64,000 nucleotides of DNA. It comes from Sinonovacula constricta. Lineage: Eukaryota > Mollusca > Bivalvia > Cardiida > Solecurtidae. The notes below the pieces were generated by a model, which was given only the letters and a program-made list of their open reading frames with translations, did no database searches and had not been told where the DNA came from. The first letter of the stretch is position 1. Each line of letters begins with the position of its first letter. This document shows, one piece after another, positions 12,098 through 26,637 of the stretch. The stretch lies in contig CM017564.1 of the NCBI GenBank assembly GCA_007844125.1, forward strand, positions 15,566,489 to 15,630,488. The letters are read 5' to 3'. The position numbers and the translations under genes are program-made.

Positions 12098-12889
12098 TAA
12101 GAATATATGACAAAGTCCTATGAGTATTGCAACATATACCAAACTCCGAAAAGCACAGAACAAAGGTATTTCACATGCACGCCAAGCAAAAGGTAACGAC
12201 AAATCTGTGATGAGTAATTTAAGGAAAAGAGCAAACCCGACAGTTACCGCCTTGGAACGGTCAGTCGGCAATATGGACCGACTGGGGTGCTTAAACCGGT
12301 TTTACAGAGCTCTAACCTCGCACTTCCTGACGAGTTTCTCAAATGCAAGCAACGAAAAGAAAACGATCTATTTGAAAACAAAATGTCCATGCGCTGATAT
12401 TTTCTATACGTTATGACGAAAGTAGTGACGTCATCGAAATATAATGTCCACATAGTGTTCAGAAAAGAAATATGGTATTATTTCTATTTGAAAAACAACA
12501 CAAAAATGGTTGACCACAAATAAAATTAACTTTCTGAATCACGAACAAACATGACCAGAGACGAATAAATGGTTGTAGCATCCTGTTCATGTGAAGATGG
12601 AATTGAAGAACCAAAGTTCAATGTCCATCAAAGTAAATACATGTAACAATCCTTATAGGATGAATTGAATGACAACATAGATTACATGCACGGGGAGATT
12701 TTTTACGACCGCCACACTGCACAAGTAACATTGTTGTGATCATGAATAAGAATATATGACAAAGTCCTATGAGTATTGCAACATATACCAAACTCCGAAA
12801 AGCACAGAACAAAGGTATTTCACATGCACGCCAAGCAAAAGGTAACGACAAATCTGTGATGAGTAATTTGAGGAAAAGAGCAAACCCGA
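12098..12889. mobile_element. 792-bp insertion with 143-bp terminal direct repeats and TAA target duplication
   Basis: Bases 12098-12240 and 12747-12889 are near-identical direct repeats that start TAAGAATATATGACAAAG and end AGCAAACCCGA. TAA flanks both sides (12095-12097 and 12890-12892), and copy B has the empty site with a single TAA near 41877. The 506-bp interior holds no recognisable protein. A related copy with one direct repeat plus interior lies at 51643-52162. The ends lack TG...CA, so an LTR origin is doubtful. A rolling-circle or tandem-unit element is an alternative. Confidence 0.65.
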
Positions 12890-13264
12890 TAAGTTATATT
12901 GTCTAATGTTTAATAACTTTAATAACTCCCCCGCAGCAATGGTTGTAAGCGACAAACGTCATGGCAGAAATGTATGGAACATAATACCATCATGGCAACA
13001 ATGTATAGGGAATAATAACACTATGACAGCAATGTATAGGGAATAATAACACCATGGCAGCAATGTATAGGACATAAGAACATGATGGCATCAATGTATA
13101 GGGAATAATAATACCATGGCAGAAATGCATGTAACATAATAACATCAAGACAGCAATGTAATGGGAATAATAACACCATGGAAGCAATGTATAAATAATA
13201 ATATCATCATGGCAGCAATGTATAGGGAATAATTACACCATGGCAGCAATGTATCGGCAATAAT

Positions 13265-15071
13265 AACACCATGGCAGCAATGTATAGGACATAATAACAC
13301 CATGGTAGCAATGTATGGGACATAATAACGTCATGGCAGCAATGTATAGGGAATAATAACGTCATGGCAGCAATGTATAGGGAATAAAAACACCATGGCA
13401 GCACATTATAGGGAAGAAATAAACCCATGGCAGCAATGTATAGGGAATAATAACATCATGGCAGCAATGTATAAGGAATAATAACACTATGGCAGCAATG
13501 TAAAGGGGAATAATAACACCATGCCAGCAATGTATATGGAATAATAACACCAAGGCAGCAATGTATAGGGAATAATAACACTATGCCAGCAATTTATAGG
13601 GAATAATAACACCATGGCAGCACATTATAGGGAATAATAAACCCATGGCAGCAATGTATATTGAATAATATCACCATGGCAGCAATGTATAGGGAATAAT
13701 AACGCCATGGCAGCACATTATAGGGAATAATAAACCCATGGCAGCAATGTATATTGAATAATATCACCATGGCAGCAATGTATAGGGAATAATAACGCCA
13801 TGGCAGCAATGTATAGGGAATAATAACATCATGGCAGCAATGTATAAGGAATAATAACACTATGGCAGCAATGTATAGGGAATAATAACATCGTTGCAGA
13901 AATGTATAGCGAATATTAACATCGTGGCAGAAATGTATAGGGAAAAATAACACCATGACAGCAATGTATAGGGAATAATAACACCATAGCAGCAATGTAT
14001 AGGGAATAATAACATCATGGCAGCAATGTATCGGCAATAATAACACCGTGCCAGCAATGTAGAGGGAATAATAACACCATGGCAGCACTGTATATGGAAT
14101 AATAACAACATGCCAGCAATGTATAAGGCATAATAACACCATGGCAGCAATGAATAGGACAAAAAAACACCATGGCAGCAATGTATACGACATAACAACA
14201 CTATGGCAGCAATATATCGGCAATAATAACACCATGGCAGCAATTTATAGGACATAATTACACCATTGCAGCAATGTATGGGACATAATAACACCATGGC
14301 AGCAATGTATCGGCAATAATAACACCAGGGCAGCAATGTATATGACATAATATCACCATGGCAGCAATGTATAGAACATAATAACACCATGGAAGCAATG
14401 TATGGGATATATTAACGCCATGGCAGCAATGTATTGGCAATAATAACACCATGGCTGCAATGTATATGACATAATATCACCATGGCAGCAATGTATAGAA
14501 CATGATAACACCATGGCAGCAATGTATAGGACATAATAACACAATGTCAGCAATGTACAGGGAATAATAACATCATGTCAGCAATGTATATGGACTATTG
14601 ACATCATGGCAGCAATATATATGACATAATATCACCATGGCAGCAATGTATAGGACATAATAACACCATGGTAGCAATGTATGGGACATAATAACGTCAT
14701 GGCAGCAATGTATAGGGAATAATAACGTCATGGCAGCAATGTATAGGGAATAAAAACACCATGGCAGCACATTATAGGGAAGAAATAAACCCATGGCAGC
14801 AATGTATAGGGAATAATAACATCATGGCAGCAATGTATAAGGAATAATAACACTATGGCAGCAATGTAAAGGGGAATAATAACACCATGCCAGCAATGTA
14901 TATGGAATAATAACACCAAGGCAGCAATGTATAGGGAATAATAACACTATGCCAGCAATTTATAGGGAATAATAACACAATGGCAGCACATTATAGGGAA
15001 TAATAAACCCATGGCAGCAATGTATATTGAATAATATCACCATGGCAGCAATGTATAGGGAATAATAACGC
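13265..15071. repeat. Block duplication inside the satellite, offset 1366 bp
   Basis: A block of about 440 bp at 13265-13705 recurs at 14631-15071 with the same rare variants, such as units containing CAGCACATTATAGGGAAGAA. The offset is 44 monomers plus 2 bp. Confidence 0.8.
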
Positions 15072-16377
15072 CATGGCAGCAATGTATAGGGAATAATAAC
15101 ACCATGCCAGCAATGTATAAGGAATAATTACACCATGCCAGCAATGTATATGGAATAATAACACCAAGGCAGCAATGTATAGGGAATAATAACACTATGC
15201 CAGCAATGTATAGGGAATAATAACACTATGCCAGCAATTTATAGGGAATAATAACACCATGGCAGCACATTATAGGGAATAATAAACCCATGGAAGCAAT
15301 GTATATTGAATAATATCACCATGGCAGCAATGTATAGGGAATAATAACACCATGGCAGCAATGTATAGGGAATAATAACACCATGCCAGCAATGTATAGG
15401 GAATAATAACACCATGCCAGCAAAGTATATGGAATAATAACACCATGCCAGCAAAGTATAGGGAAAAATAACACCATGGCTTCAATGTATAGGGAATAAT
15501 AAACCCATGGCAGCAATGTATAGGGAATAATAACATCATGGCAGCAATGTATAAGGAATAATAACACTATGGCAGCAATGTATAGGGAATAATAACATCG
15601 TTGCAGAAATGTATAGCGAATATTAACATCGTGGCAGAAATGTATAGGGAAAAATAACACCATGACAGCAATGTATAGGGAATAATAACACCATGGCAGC
15701 AATGTATAGGGAATAATAACATCATGGCAGCAATGTATCGGCAATAATAACACCGTGCCAGCAATGTAGAGGGAATAATAACACCATGGCAGCACTGTAT
15801 ATGGAATAATAACAACATGCCAGCAATGTATAAGGCATAATAACACCATGGCAGCAATGAATAGGACAAAATAACACCATGGCAGCAATGTATACGACAT
15901 AACAACACCATGGCAGCAATATATCGGCAATAATAACACCATGGCAGCAATGTATAGGACATAATTACACCATTGCAGCAATGTATGGGACATAATAACA
16001 CCATGGCAGCAATGTATCGGCAATAATAACACCAGGGCAGCAATGTATATGACATAATATCACCATGGCAGCAATGTATAGAACATAATAACACCATGGA
16101 AGCAATGTATGGGATATATTAACGCCATGGCAGCAATGTATTGGCAATAATAACACCATGGCTGCAATGTATATGACATAATATCACCATGGCAGCAATG
16201 TATAGAACATGATAACACCATGGCAGCAATGTATAGGACATAATAACACAATGTCAGCAATGTACAGGGAATAATAACATCATGTCAGCAATGTATATGG
16301 ACTATTGACATCATGGCAGCAATATATATGACATAATATCACCATGGCAGCAATGTATAGGACATAATAACACCATG
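13800..16377. repeat. Block duplication inside the satellite, offset 1707 bp
   Basis: 13800-14670 is repeated at 15507-16377 with shared marker variants (for example TGTATATGGACTATTGACAT near 14582 and 16289). The offset is 55 monomers plus 2 bp. Confidence 0.8.
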
Positions 16378-18773
16378 GCAGCAATGTATAGGACATAATA
16401 ACACCATGGCAGCAATGTATAGGACATTATAACACCATGGCAGCAATGTATGGAACATAATAACACCATGGCAGCACTGTATATGGAATAATAACAACAT
16501 GCCAGCAATGTATAGGGCATACTAACACCATGGCACCAATGAATAGGATAAAAATAACACCATGGCAGCAATGTATAGAACATAATAACACCATGGCAGC
16601 AATATATGGGATATAATAACACCATGGCAGCAATGTATTGTCAATAATAACAAAATGACAGCAATGTATGGGACATAATAACACCATGGCAGCAATGTAT
16701 CGAAAATAATAACACCATGGCAGCAATGTATATGACATAATATCACAATGGCAGCAATGTATAGAACATGATAACACCATGGCAGCAATGTATAGGACAT
16801 ACTAACACAATGTCAGCAATGTACAGGGAATAATAACATCATGTCAGCAATGTATATGGACTATTGACATCATGGCAGCAATAAACATGACATAATATCA
16901 CCATGGCAGCAATGTATAGGACATAATAACACCATGGCAGCAATGTATAGGACATAATTACACCATGGCAGCACTGTATATGGAATAATAACAACATGCC
17001 AGCAATGTATAGGGCATACTAACACCATGGCACCAATGAATAGGATAAAAATAACACCATGGCAGGAATGTATAGGACATAACAACACCATGGCAGCAAT
17101 ATATCGGCAATAATAACACCATGGCAGCAATGTATATGACATAATATAACCATGGCAGCAATGTATAGGACCTAATAACACCATGGCAGCAATGTATAGG
17201 ACATAATAACACCATGGCAGCAATGTTTGGGACCTAATACCACCATGGCAGCAATGTAAGGGACATAATATCACCATGGCAGCAATGTATAGGACATAAT
17301 AACACCATGGCAGCAATGTATAGGACAAAATAACAACATGGCAGCAATGTATAGAACATTATAACACCATGGCAGCAATGTATGGAACATAATAACACCA
17401 TGGCAGCACTGTATCTGGAATATTAACAACATGCCAGCAATGTATAGGACATAACAACACCATGCCAGCAATATATCTGCAATAATAACACAATGGCAGC
17501 AATGTATATGACATAATATAACCATTGCAGCAATGTATAGGACCTAATAACACAATGGCAGCAATGTATAGGACAAAATAACACCATGGCAGCAATGTAT
17601 AGAACATTATAACACCATGGCAGCAATGTATGGAACATAATAACACAATTGCAGCACTGTATAGGACATAATAACACAATGTCAGCAATGTACAGGGAAT
17701 AATAACATCATGTCAGCAATGTATATGGACTATTGACATCATGGCAGCAATATATATGACATAATATCACCATGGCAGCAATGTATAGGACATAATAACA
17801 CCATGGCAGCAATGTATAGGACATAATAACACCATGGCAGCAATGTATAGGACATTATAACACCATGGCAGCAATGTATGGAACATAATAACACCATGGC
17901 AGCACTGTATATGGAATAATAACAACATGCCAGCAATGTATAGGGCATACTAACACCATGGCACCAATGAATAGGATAAAAATAACACCATGGCAGCAAT
18001 GTATAGAACATAATAACACCATGGCAGCAATATATGGGATATAATAACACCATGGCAGCAATGTATTGTCAATAATAACACAATGACAGCAATGTATGGG
18101 ACATAATAACACCATGGCAGCAATGTATCGAAAATAATAACACCATGGCAGCAATGTATATGACATAATATCACCATGGCAGCAATGTATAGAACATGAT
18201 AACACCATGGCAGCAATGTATAGGACATACTAACACAATGTCAGCAATGTACAGGGAATAATAACATCATGTCAGCAATGTATATGGACTATTGACATCA
18301 TGGCAGCAATAAATATGACATAATATCACCATGGCAGCAATGTATAGGACATAATAACACCATGGCAGCAATGTATAGGACATAATTACACCATGGCAGC
18401 ACTGTATATGGAATAATAACAACATGCCAGCAATGTATAGGGCATACTAACACCATGGCACCAATGAATAGGATAAAAATAACACCATGGCAGGAATGTA
18501 TAGGACATAACAACACCATGGCAGCAATATATCGGCAATAATAACACCATGGCAGCAATGTATATGACATAATATAACCATGGCAGCAACGTATAGGACC
18601 TAATAACACCATGGCAGCAATGTATAGGACATAATAACACCATGGCAGCAATTTTTGGGACCTAATACCACCATGGCAGCAATGTAAGGGACATAATATC
18701 ACCATGGCAGCAATGTATAGGACATAATAACACCATGGCAGCAATGTATAGGACAAAATAACAACATGGCAGC
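16240..18773. repeat. Block duplication inside the satellite, offset 1428 bp
   Basis: 16240-17345 is repeated at 17668-18773. The marker AATGTACAGGGAATAATAAC falls at about 16258 and 17686. The offset is 46 monomers plus 2 bp. Confidence 0.8.
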
Positions 18774-21249
18774 AATGTATGGAACATAATAACACCATGG
18801 CAGCACTGTATCTGGAATATTAACAACATGCCAGCAATGTATAGGACATAACAACACCATGGCAGCAATATATCTGCAATAATAACACAATGGCAGCAAT
18901 GTATATGACATAATATAACCATTGCAGCAATGTATAGGACCTAATAACACAATGGCAGCAATGTATAGGACAAAATAACACCATGGCAGCAATGTATAGA
19001 ACATTATAACACCATGGCAGCAATGTATGGAACATAATAACACAATTGCAGCACTGTATATGGAATAATAACAACATGCCAGCAATGTATAGGGCATACT
19101 AACACCATGGCAGCAATGAATAGGATAAAATTAACACCATGGCAGCAATGTATAGGACATAACAACACAATGGCAGCAATATATCAGCAATAATAACACC
19201 ATGGCAGCAATGTATATGACATAATATAACCATGGCAGCAATGTATGGGACCTAATAACACCATGGCAGCAATGTATAGGACATAATAACATCATGGCAG
19301 CAATGTTTGGGACCTAATACCACCATGGCAGCAATGTAAGGGACATAATAACACCATGGCAGCAATGTATGGGACATAATAACACCATGGCATCAATGTA
19401 AGGGACATAACAACACCATGGCAGCAATATATCGTCAATAATAACACCATGGCAAAAATGTATATATATGACATAATATAACCATAGCAGCAATGTATAG
19501 GACGTAATTACACCATTGCAGCAATGTATGGGACATAATAACACCATGGCAGCAATGTATCGGCAATAATAACACCATGGAAGCAATGTATATGACATAA
19601 TATAACCATGGCAGCAATGTATAGAACATAATAACACCATGGCAGCAATGTATGGGATATAATAACACCATGGCAGCAATGTATTGGCAATAATAACACA
19701 ATGACAGCAATGTATGGGACATAATAACACCATGGCAGCAATGTATCGAAAATAATAACACCATGGCAGCAATGTATATGACATAATATCACCATGGCTG
19801 CAATGTATAGAACATGATAACACCATGGCAGCAATGTATAGGACATAATAACACAATGTCAGCAATGTACAGGGAATAATAACATCATGTCAGCAATGTA
19901 TATGGACTATTGACATCATGGCAGCAATATATAGGACATAATAACACCATGGCAGCAATGTATAGGACATCATAACACCATGGCAGCAATGTATAGGACA
20001 AAATGACACCATGGCAGCAATGTATCGGCAATAATAACACCAGGGCAGCAATGTATATGACATAATATCACCATGGCAGCAATGTATAGGACATAATAAC
20101 ACCATGGCAGCAATGTATAGGACATAATAACACCATGGCAGCAATGTATAGGACAAAATGACACCATGGCGGAAATGTATAGAACATTATAACACCATGG
20201 CAGCAATGTATGGAACATAATAACACCATGGCAGCACTGTATATGGAATAATAACAACATGCCAGCAATGTATAGGGCATACTAACACCATGGCAGCATT
20301 GAATAGGATAAAAATAACACCATGGCAGCAATGTATAGGACATAACAACACCATGGCAGCAATGTATTGGCAATAATAACACAATGGCAGCAATGTATAT
20401 GACATAATATAACCATGGCAAAAAATGTATAGGACGTAATAACACAATGGCAGCAATGTATAGGACATAATAACACAATGTCAGCAATGTATAGAACAGT
20501 ATAACACCATGGCAGCACTGTATATGGAATAATAACAACATGCCAGCAATGTATAGGACATAATAACACCATGGCAGCAATGTATAGGACAAAATAACAC
20601 CATGGCAGCAATGTATAGAACATTGTAACACCATGGCAGCAATGTATGGAACATAATAACACCATGGCAGCACTGTATATGGAATAATAACAACATGCCA
20701 GCAATGTATAGGACATAATAACACCATGGTTGCAATGTATAGGACATAATAACACCATGGCAGCAATGTATAGGACATAATAACAACATGCCAGCAATGT
20801 ATAGGGCATACTAACACCATGGCAGCAATGAATAGGATAAAAATAACACCATGGCAGCAACATATCGGCAATAATAACACAATGGCAGCAATGTATATGA
20901 CATAATATAACCATGGCAGCAATGTATAGAACATTATAACACCATGGCAGCAATGTATGGAACATAATAACACCATGGCAGCACTGCATATGGAATAGTA
21001 ACACAATGGCAGCAAAATATCGGCAATAATAACACAATGGCAGCAATGTATAGGGAATAATTACACCATTGCAGCAATGTATAGGACAAAGTAACACCAT
21101 GGCAACAATGTATAGGACAAAATAACACAATGGCAGCAATGTATAGGACAAAATAACACCATGGCAGGATTGTATAGGTCATAATTACACCATTGCAGCA
21201 ATGTATATGGAATAATAACATCATGGCAGCAATGTATGGGAATCATAAC

Positions 21250-24200
21250 ATCATGGCAGCACTGTATAGGACATAACAACATAATGGCAGCACTGAATAG
21301 GATAAAATAGCACCATGGCAGCAATGTATAGGACATAACAACACCATGGCAGCAATGACTAGGATAAAAATAACACCATGGCAGCAATGTATAGGGCATA
21401 CTAACACCATGGCAGCAATATATCAGCAATAATAACACAATGACAGCAATGTATATGACATAATATAACCATGGCAGCAATGTATAGGACCTAATAACAC
21501 AATGGCAGCAATGTATAGGACAAAATAACACCATGGCAGCAATGTATAGAACATTATAACACCATGGCAGCAATGTATGGAACATAATAACACCATGGCA
21601 GCACTGCATATGGAATAATAACACCATGGCAGCAATCTATAGGGCATACTAACACCATGGCAGCAATGAATAGGATAAAAATAACACCATGGCAGCAATG
21701 TATTATAGGACATAACAACACCATGGCAGCAATATATCGGCAATAATAACACCATGGCAGCAATGTATATGACATAATATAACCATGGCAGCAATGTATA
21801 GGACCTAATAACACCATGGCAGCAATGTATAGGACATAATAACACCATGGCAGCAATGTTTGGGACCTAATACCACCATGGCAGCAATGTACGGGACATA
21901 ATAACACCATGGCAGCAATGTATGGGACATAATAACACCATTGCAGCAATGTATGGGACCTAATAACACCATGTCAGCAATGTATGGGACATAATAACAC
22001 CATGGCAGCAATGTATGGGACATAATAACACCATGACAGCAGTGTACGGGACATAATAACACCATGGCAGCAGTGTATAGGACATAATAACACCATGGCA
22101 GCAATGTATAGGGAATAATAACATCATGGCAGCAATGTATAGGACATAACAACACAATGGCATCAATGTATGGGACATAATAACACCATGGCATCAATGT
22201 ACAGGGAATAATAACACCATGGCAGCAATGTATAGGACATAATAACATCATGGCAGTCATGTATAGGGAATAGTAACTGCATGGCAGCAATGTATAGGGA
22301 ATAATAACACCATGGCAGTAATTATAGGGAATTATAACACCATGGCAGCCATGTATAGGGAATAATAACACCATGGCAGCAATGTATAGGGAACAATAAC
22401 ATCATGGCAGCAATGTGTAAGGAATAATAATCATGGCAGCAATGTATAGGGCATAATAACACCATGACAGCAATGTATAGGGAACAATAACATCATGGCA
22501 GCAATGTGTAAGGAATAATAACACCATGGCAGTAATTATAGGACATAATAACACCATGGCAGCCATGTATAGGGAATAATAATACCATGGCAGCAATGTA
22601 TAGGGAACAATAACATCATGGCAGCACTGTGTAAGGAATAATAACACCATGGCAGTAATTATAGGACATAATAACACCATGGCAGCAATGTATAGGGAAT
22701 AATAACACCATGGTAGCAATGTATAGGGAATAATAACACCATGGTAGCAATGTATAGGACATAACAACACCACGGCATCAATGTATGGAACATAATAACA
22801 CCACGGCATCAATGTATGGGACATAATAACATCATGGCAGTAATGTATAGGACATAATATCTCCATGGCAGCAATGTATAGGACATAATAACTTCATGGC
22901 AGCAATGTATAGGACATAATAAGTCCATGGCAGCAATGTATAGGACATAATAACTCCATGGCAGCAATGTATAGGACATAATATCTCCATGGCAGCAATG
23001 TATAGGGCATAATAACTCCATGGCAGCAATGTATAGGGCATAATAACTCCATGGCAGCAATGTATAGGGCATAATAACACCATGGCAGCAATGTATAGGG
23101 CATAATAACTCCATGGCAGCAATGTATAGGGCATAATAACACCACGGCATCAATGTATGGGACATAATAACATCATGGCAGCAATGTATAGGGCATAATA
23201 ACTCCATGGCAGCAATGTATAGGGCATAATAACACCATGGCAGCAATGTATAGGACATAATAACTCCATGGCAGCAATGTATAGGGAATAATAACACCAT
23301 GGGCAGCAATGTATGGGAATAATAACATCATGGCAGCACTGTATAGGACATAACAACACAATGGCAGCAATGAATAGGATAAAATAGCACCATGGCAGCA
23401 ATGTATAGGACATAACAACACCATGGCAGCAATGACTAGGATAAAAATAACACCATGGCAGCAATGTATAGGGCATACCAACACCATGGCAGCAATATAT
23501 CAGCAATAATAACACAATGACAGCAATGTATATGACATAATATAACCATGGCAGCAATGTATAGGACCTAATAACACAATGGCAGCAATGTATAGGACAA
23601 AATAACACCATGGCAGCAATGTATAGAACATTATAACACCATGGCAGCAATGTATGGAACATAATAACACCATGGCAGCACTGCATTTGGAATAATAACA
23701 CCATGGCAGCAATCTATAGGGCATACTAACACCATGGCAGCAATGAATAGGATAAAAATAACACCATGGCAGCAATGTATTATAGGACATAACAACACCA
23801 TGGCAGCAATATATCGGCAATAATAACACCATGGCAGCAATGTATATGACATAATATAACCATGGCAGCAATGTATAGGACCTAATAACACCATGGCAGC
23901 AATGTATAGGACATAATAACACCATGGCAGCAATGTTTGGGACCTAATACCACCATGGCAGCAATGTAAGGGACATAATAACACCATGGCAGCAATGTAT
24001 GGGACATAATAACACCATGGCAGCAATGTATGGGACCTAATAACACCATGTCAGCAATGTATGGGACATAATAACACAATGGCAGCAATGTATGGGACAT
24101 AATAACACCATGACAGCAGTGTACGGGACATAATAACACCATGGCAGCAGTGTATAGGACATAATAACACCATGGCAGCAATGTATAGGGAATAATAACA

Positions 24201-24637
24201 TCATGGCAGCAATGTATAGGACATAACAACACCATGGCATCAATGTATGGGACATAATAACACCATGGCATCAATGTACAGGGAATAATAACACCATGGC
24301 AGCAATGTATAGGACATAATAACATCATGGCAGTAATGTATAGGGAATAGTAACTGCATGGCAGCAATGTATAGGGAATAATAACACCATGGCAGTAATT
24401 ATAGGGAATTATAACACCATGGCAGCCATGTATAGGGAATAATAACACCATGGCAGCAATGTATAGGGAACAATAACATCATGGCAGCAATGTGTAAGGA
24501 ATAATAATCATGGCAGCAATGTATAGGGCATAATAACACCATGACAGCAATGTATAGGGAACAATAACATCATGGCAGCAATGTGTAAGGAATAATAACA
24601 CCATGGCAGTAATTATAGGACATAATAACACCATGGC
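21250..24637. repeat. Block duplication inside the satellite, offset 2077 bp (exactly 67 monomers)
   Basis: 21250-22560 and 23327-24637 share long runs of unusual variants, including a unit with an inserted TTA (GCAATGTATTATAGGACATA, near 21701 and 23778). This points to a recent duplication of a whole block. Confidence 0.85.
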
Positions 24638-24999
24638 AGCAATGTATAGGGAATAATAACACCATGGCAGCAATGTATAGGGAAACAATAACCATCATGG
24701 CAGCACTGTGTAAGGAATAATAACACCATGGCAGTAATTATAGGAACATAATAACACCATGGTAGCAATGTATAGGACATAACAACACCACGGCATCAAT
24801 GTATAGAACATAATAACACCACGGCATCAATGTATGGGACATAATAACATCATGGCAGTAATGTATAGGACATAATATCTCCATGGCAGCAATGTATAGG
24901 ACATAATAACTTCATGGCAGCAATGTATAGGACATAATAAGTCCATGGCAGCAATGTATAGGACATAATAACTCCATGGCAGCAATGTATAGGGCATAA

Positions 25000-25535
25000 T
25001 AACTTCATGGCAGCAATGTATAGGACATAATAAGTCCATGGCAGCAATGTATAGGGCATAATAACACCATGGCAGCAATGTATAGAACATAATAACTCCA
25101 TGGCAGCAATGTATAGGGAATAATAACACCATGGGCAGCAATGGATATGTAATAATAACACCATGGCAGCAATGTATAGGGAATAATAACACTATGGCAG
25201 CAATGTATAGGGATTAATAACATCATGGCAGCAATGTATAGGACATAATAACACCATGCCAGCAATGTATAGGGAATAATAACTTCATGGCAGCAATGTA
25301 TAGGACATAATAAGTCCATGGCAGCAATGTATAGGGCATAATAACACCATGGCAGCAATGTATAGAACATAATAACTCCATGGCAGCAATGTATAGGGAA
25401 TAATAACACCATGGGCAGCAATGGATATGTAATAATAACACCATGGCAGCAATGTATAGGGAATAATAACACTATGGCAGCAATGTATAGGGATTAATAA
25501 CATCATGGCAGCAATGTATAGGACATAATAACACC
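25000..25535. repeat. 280-bp recent tandem block duplication
   Basis: About 255 bp starting near 25000 are repeated essentially without change from 25280, including the odd units GGGCAGCAATGGATATGTAA and TATAGGGATTAATAACATCA. Confidence 0.85.
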
Positions 25536-25848
25536 ATGCCAGCAATGTATAGGGAATAATAACACCATGGCAGCAATGTATAGGACATAATAACACCATG
25601 CCAGCAATGTATAGGGAATAATAACACCATGGCAGCAATGTATAGGACATAATAACACCATGCCAGCAATGTATAGGGAATAATAACACCATGGCAGCAA
25701 TGTATAGGACATAATAACACCATGCCAGCAATGTATAGGGAATAATAACACCATGGCAGCAATGTATAGAGAATAATAACACCATGCCAGCAATGTATAG
25801 GGAACAATAACACCATGGCAGCAATGTATATGGAATAATAACACCATG

Positions 25849-26633
25849 GCAATAATGTATAGGGAACCATAACACTATGGCAGCAATGTATATGGAATAA
25901 TAACACCATGGCATTAATGTATAGGGAACCATAACACCATGGCAGCAATGTATATGGAATAATAACACCATGGCATTAATATATAGGGAACCATAACACC
26001 ATGGCAGCAATGTATATGGAATAATAACATCATGGCATTAATGTATAGGGAACCATAACACCATGGCAGCAATGTATATGGAATAATAACACCATGGCAT
26101 TAATGTATAGGGAACCATAACACCATGGCAGCAATGTATATGGAATAATAACACCATGGCATTAATGTATAGGGAACCATAACACCATGGCAGCAATGTA
26201 TATGGAATAATAACATCATGGCATTAATGTATAGGGAACCATAACACTATGGCAGCAATGTATATGGAATAATAACACCATGGCATTAATGTATAGGGAA
26301 CCATAACACCATGGCAGCAATGTATATGGAATAATAACACCATGGCATTAATGTATAGGGAACCATAACACCATGGCAGCAATGTATATGGAATAATAAC
26401 ACCATGGCATTAATGTATAGGGAACCATAACACTATGGCAGCAATGTATATGGAATAATAACACCATGGCATTAATGTATAGGGAACCATAACACCATGG
26501 CAGCAATGTATATGGAATAATAACACCATGGCATTAATGTATAGGGAACCATAACACCATGGCAGCAATGTATATGGAATAATAACACCATGGCATTAAT
26601 GTATAGGGAACCATAACACTATGGCAGCAATGT
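25849..26633. repeat. 62-bp dimeric higher-order repeat, about 13 copies
   Basis: At the right end of the array two monomer types alternate strictly: GCATTAATGTATAGGGAACC and GCAGCAATGTATATGGAATA, each with its own tail. The GCATTAATG landmarks run from 25911 to 26593 in exact 62-bp steps, with a GCAATAATG variant first at 25849. Confidence 0.92.
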
Positions 26634-26637
26634 ATTG

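Larger units (their letters stand above)
12958..26637. repeat. 31-bp satellite array, about 440 monomers (copy A)
   Basis: The monomer is CATGGCAGCAATGTATAGGG followed by AATAATAACAC (31 bp), with a CCATGG palindrome in most units. Variant classes (GGGAAT, GGACAT, GGCAAT and GGGCAT at the same site) cluster regionally. The minus strand of the consensus has no stop codon. Since 31 is not a multiple of 3, all three minus frames are open and give the same 31-residue protein repeat, which explains many overlapping ORFs of 60-315 aa. The left junction (TTATATTGTCTAATG..., about 12893-12957) is shared with copy B. Confidence 0.97.

Noticed and set aside
12098..12889. LTR retrotransposon
   Set aside because: The direct repeats lack TG...CA ends, the interior has no gag/pol or clear primer site, the duplication is 3 bp, and a related copy has a single repeat.
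12990..26010. Dozens of minus-strand ORFs (up to 315 aa) with repeated Cys/His-rich units
   Set aside because: They translate the 31-bp satellite. The unit is stop-free on one strand and not a multiple of 3, so all three frames give the same protein repeat. Frames shift with every indel and no start or splice context exists.
12958..26637. CRISPR-like array of 31-bp repeats
   Set aside because: There are no unique spacers between repeats, units are contiguous and variable, and the DNA is eukaryotic.
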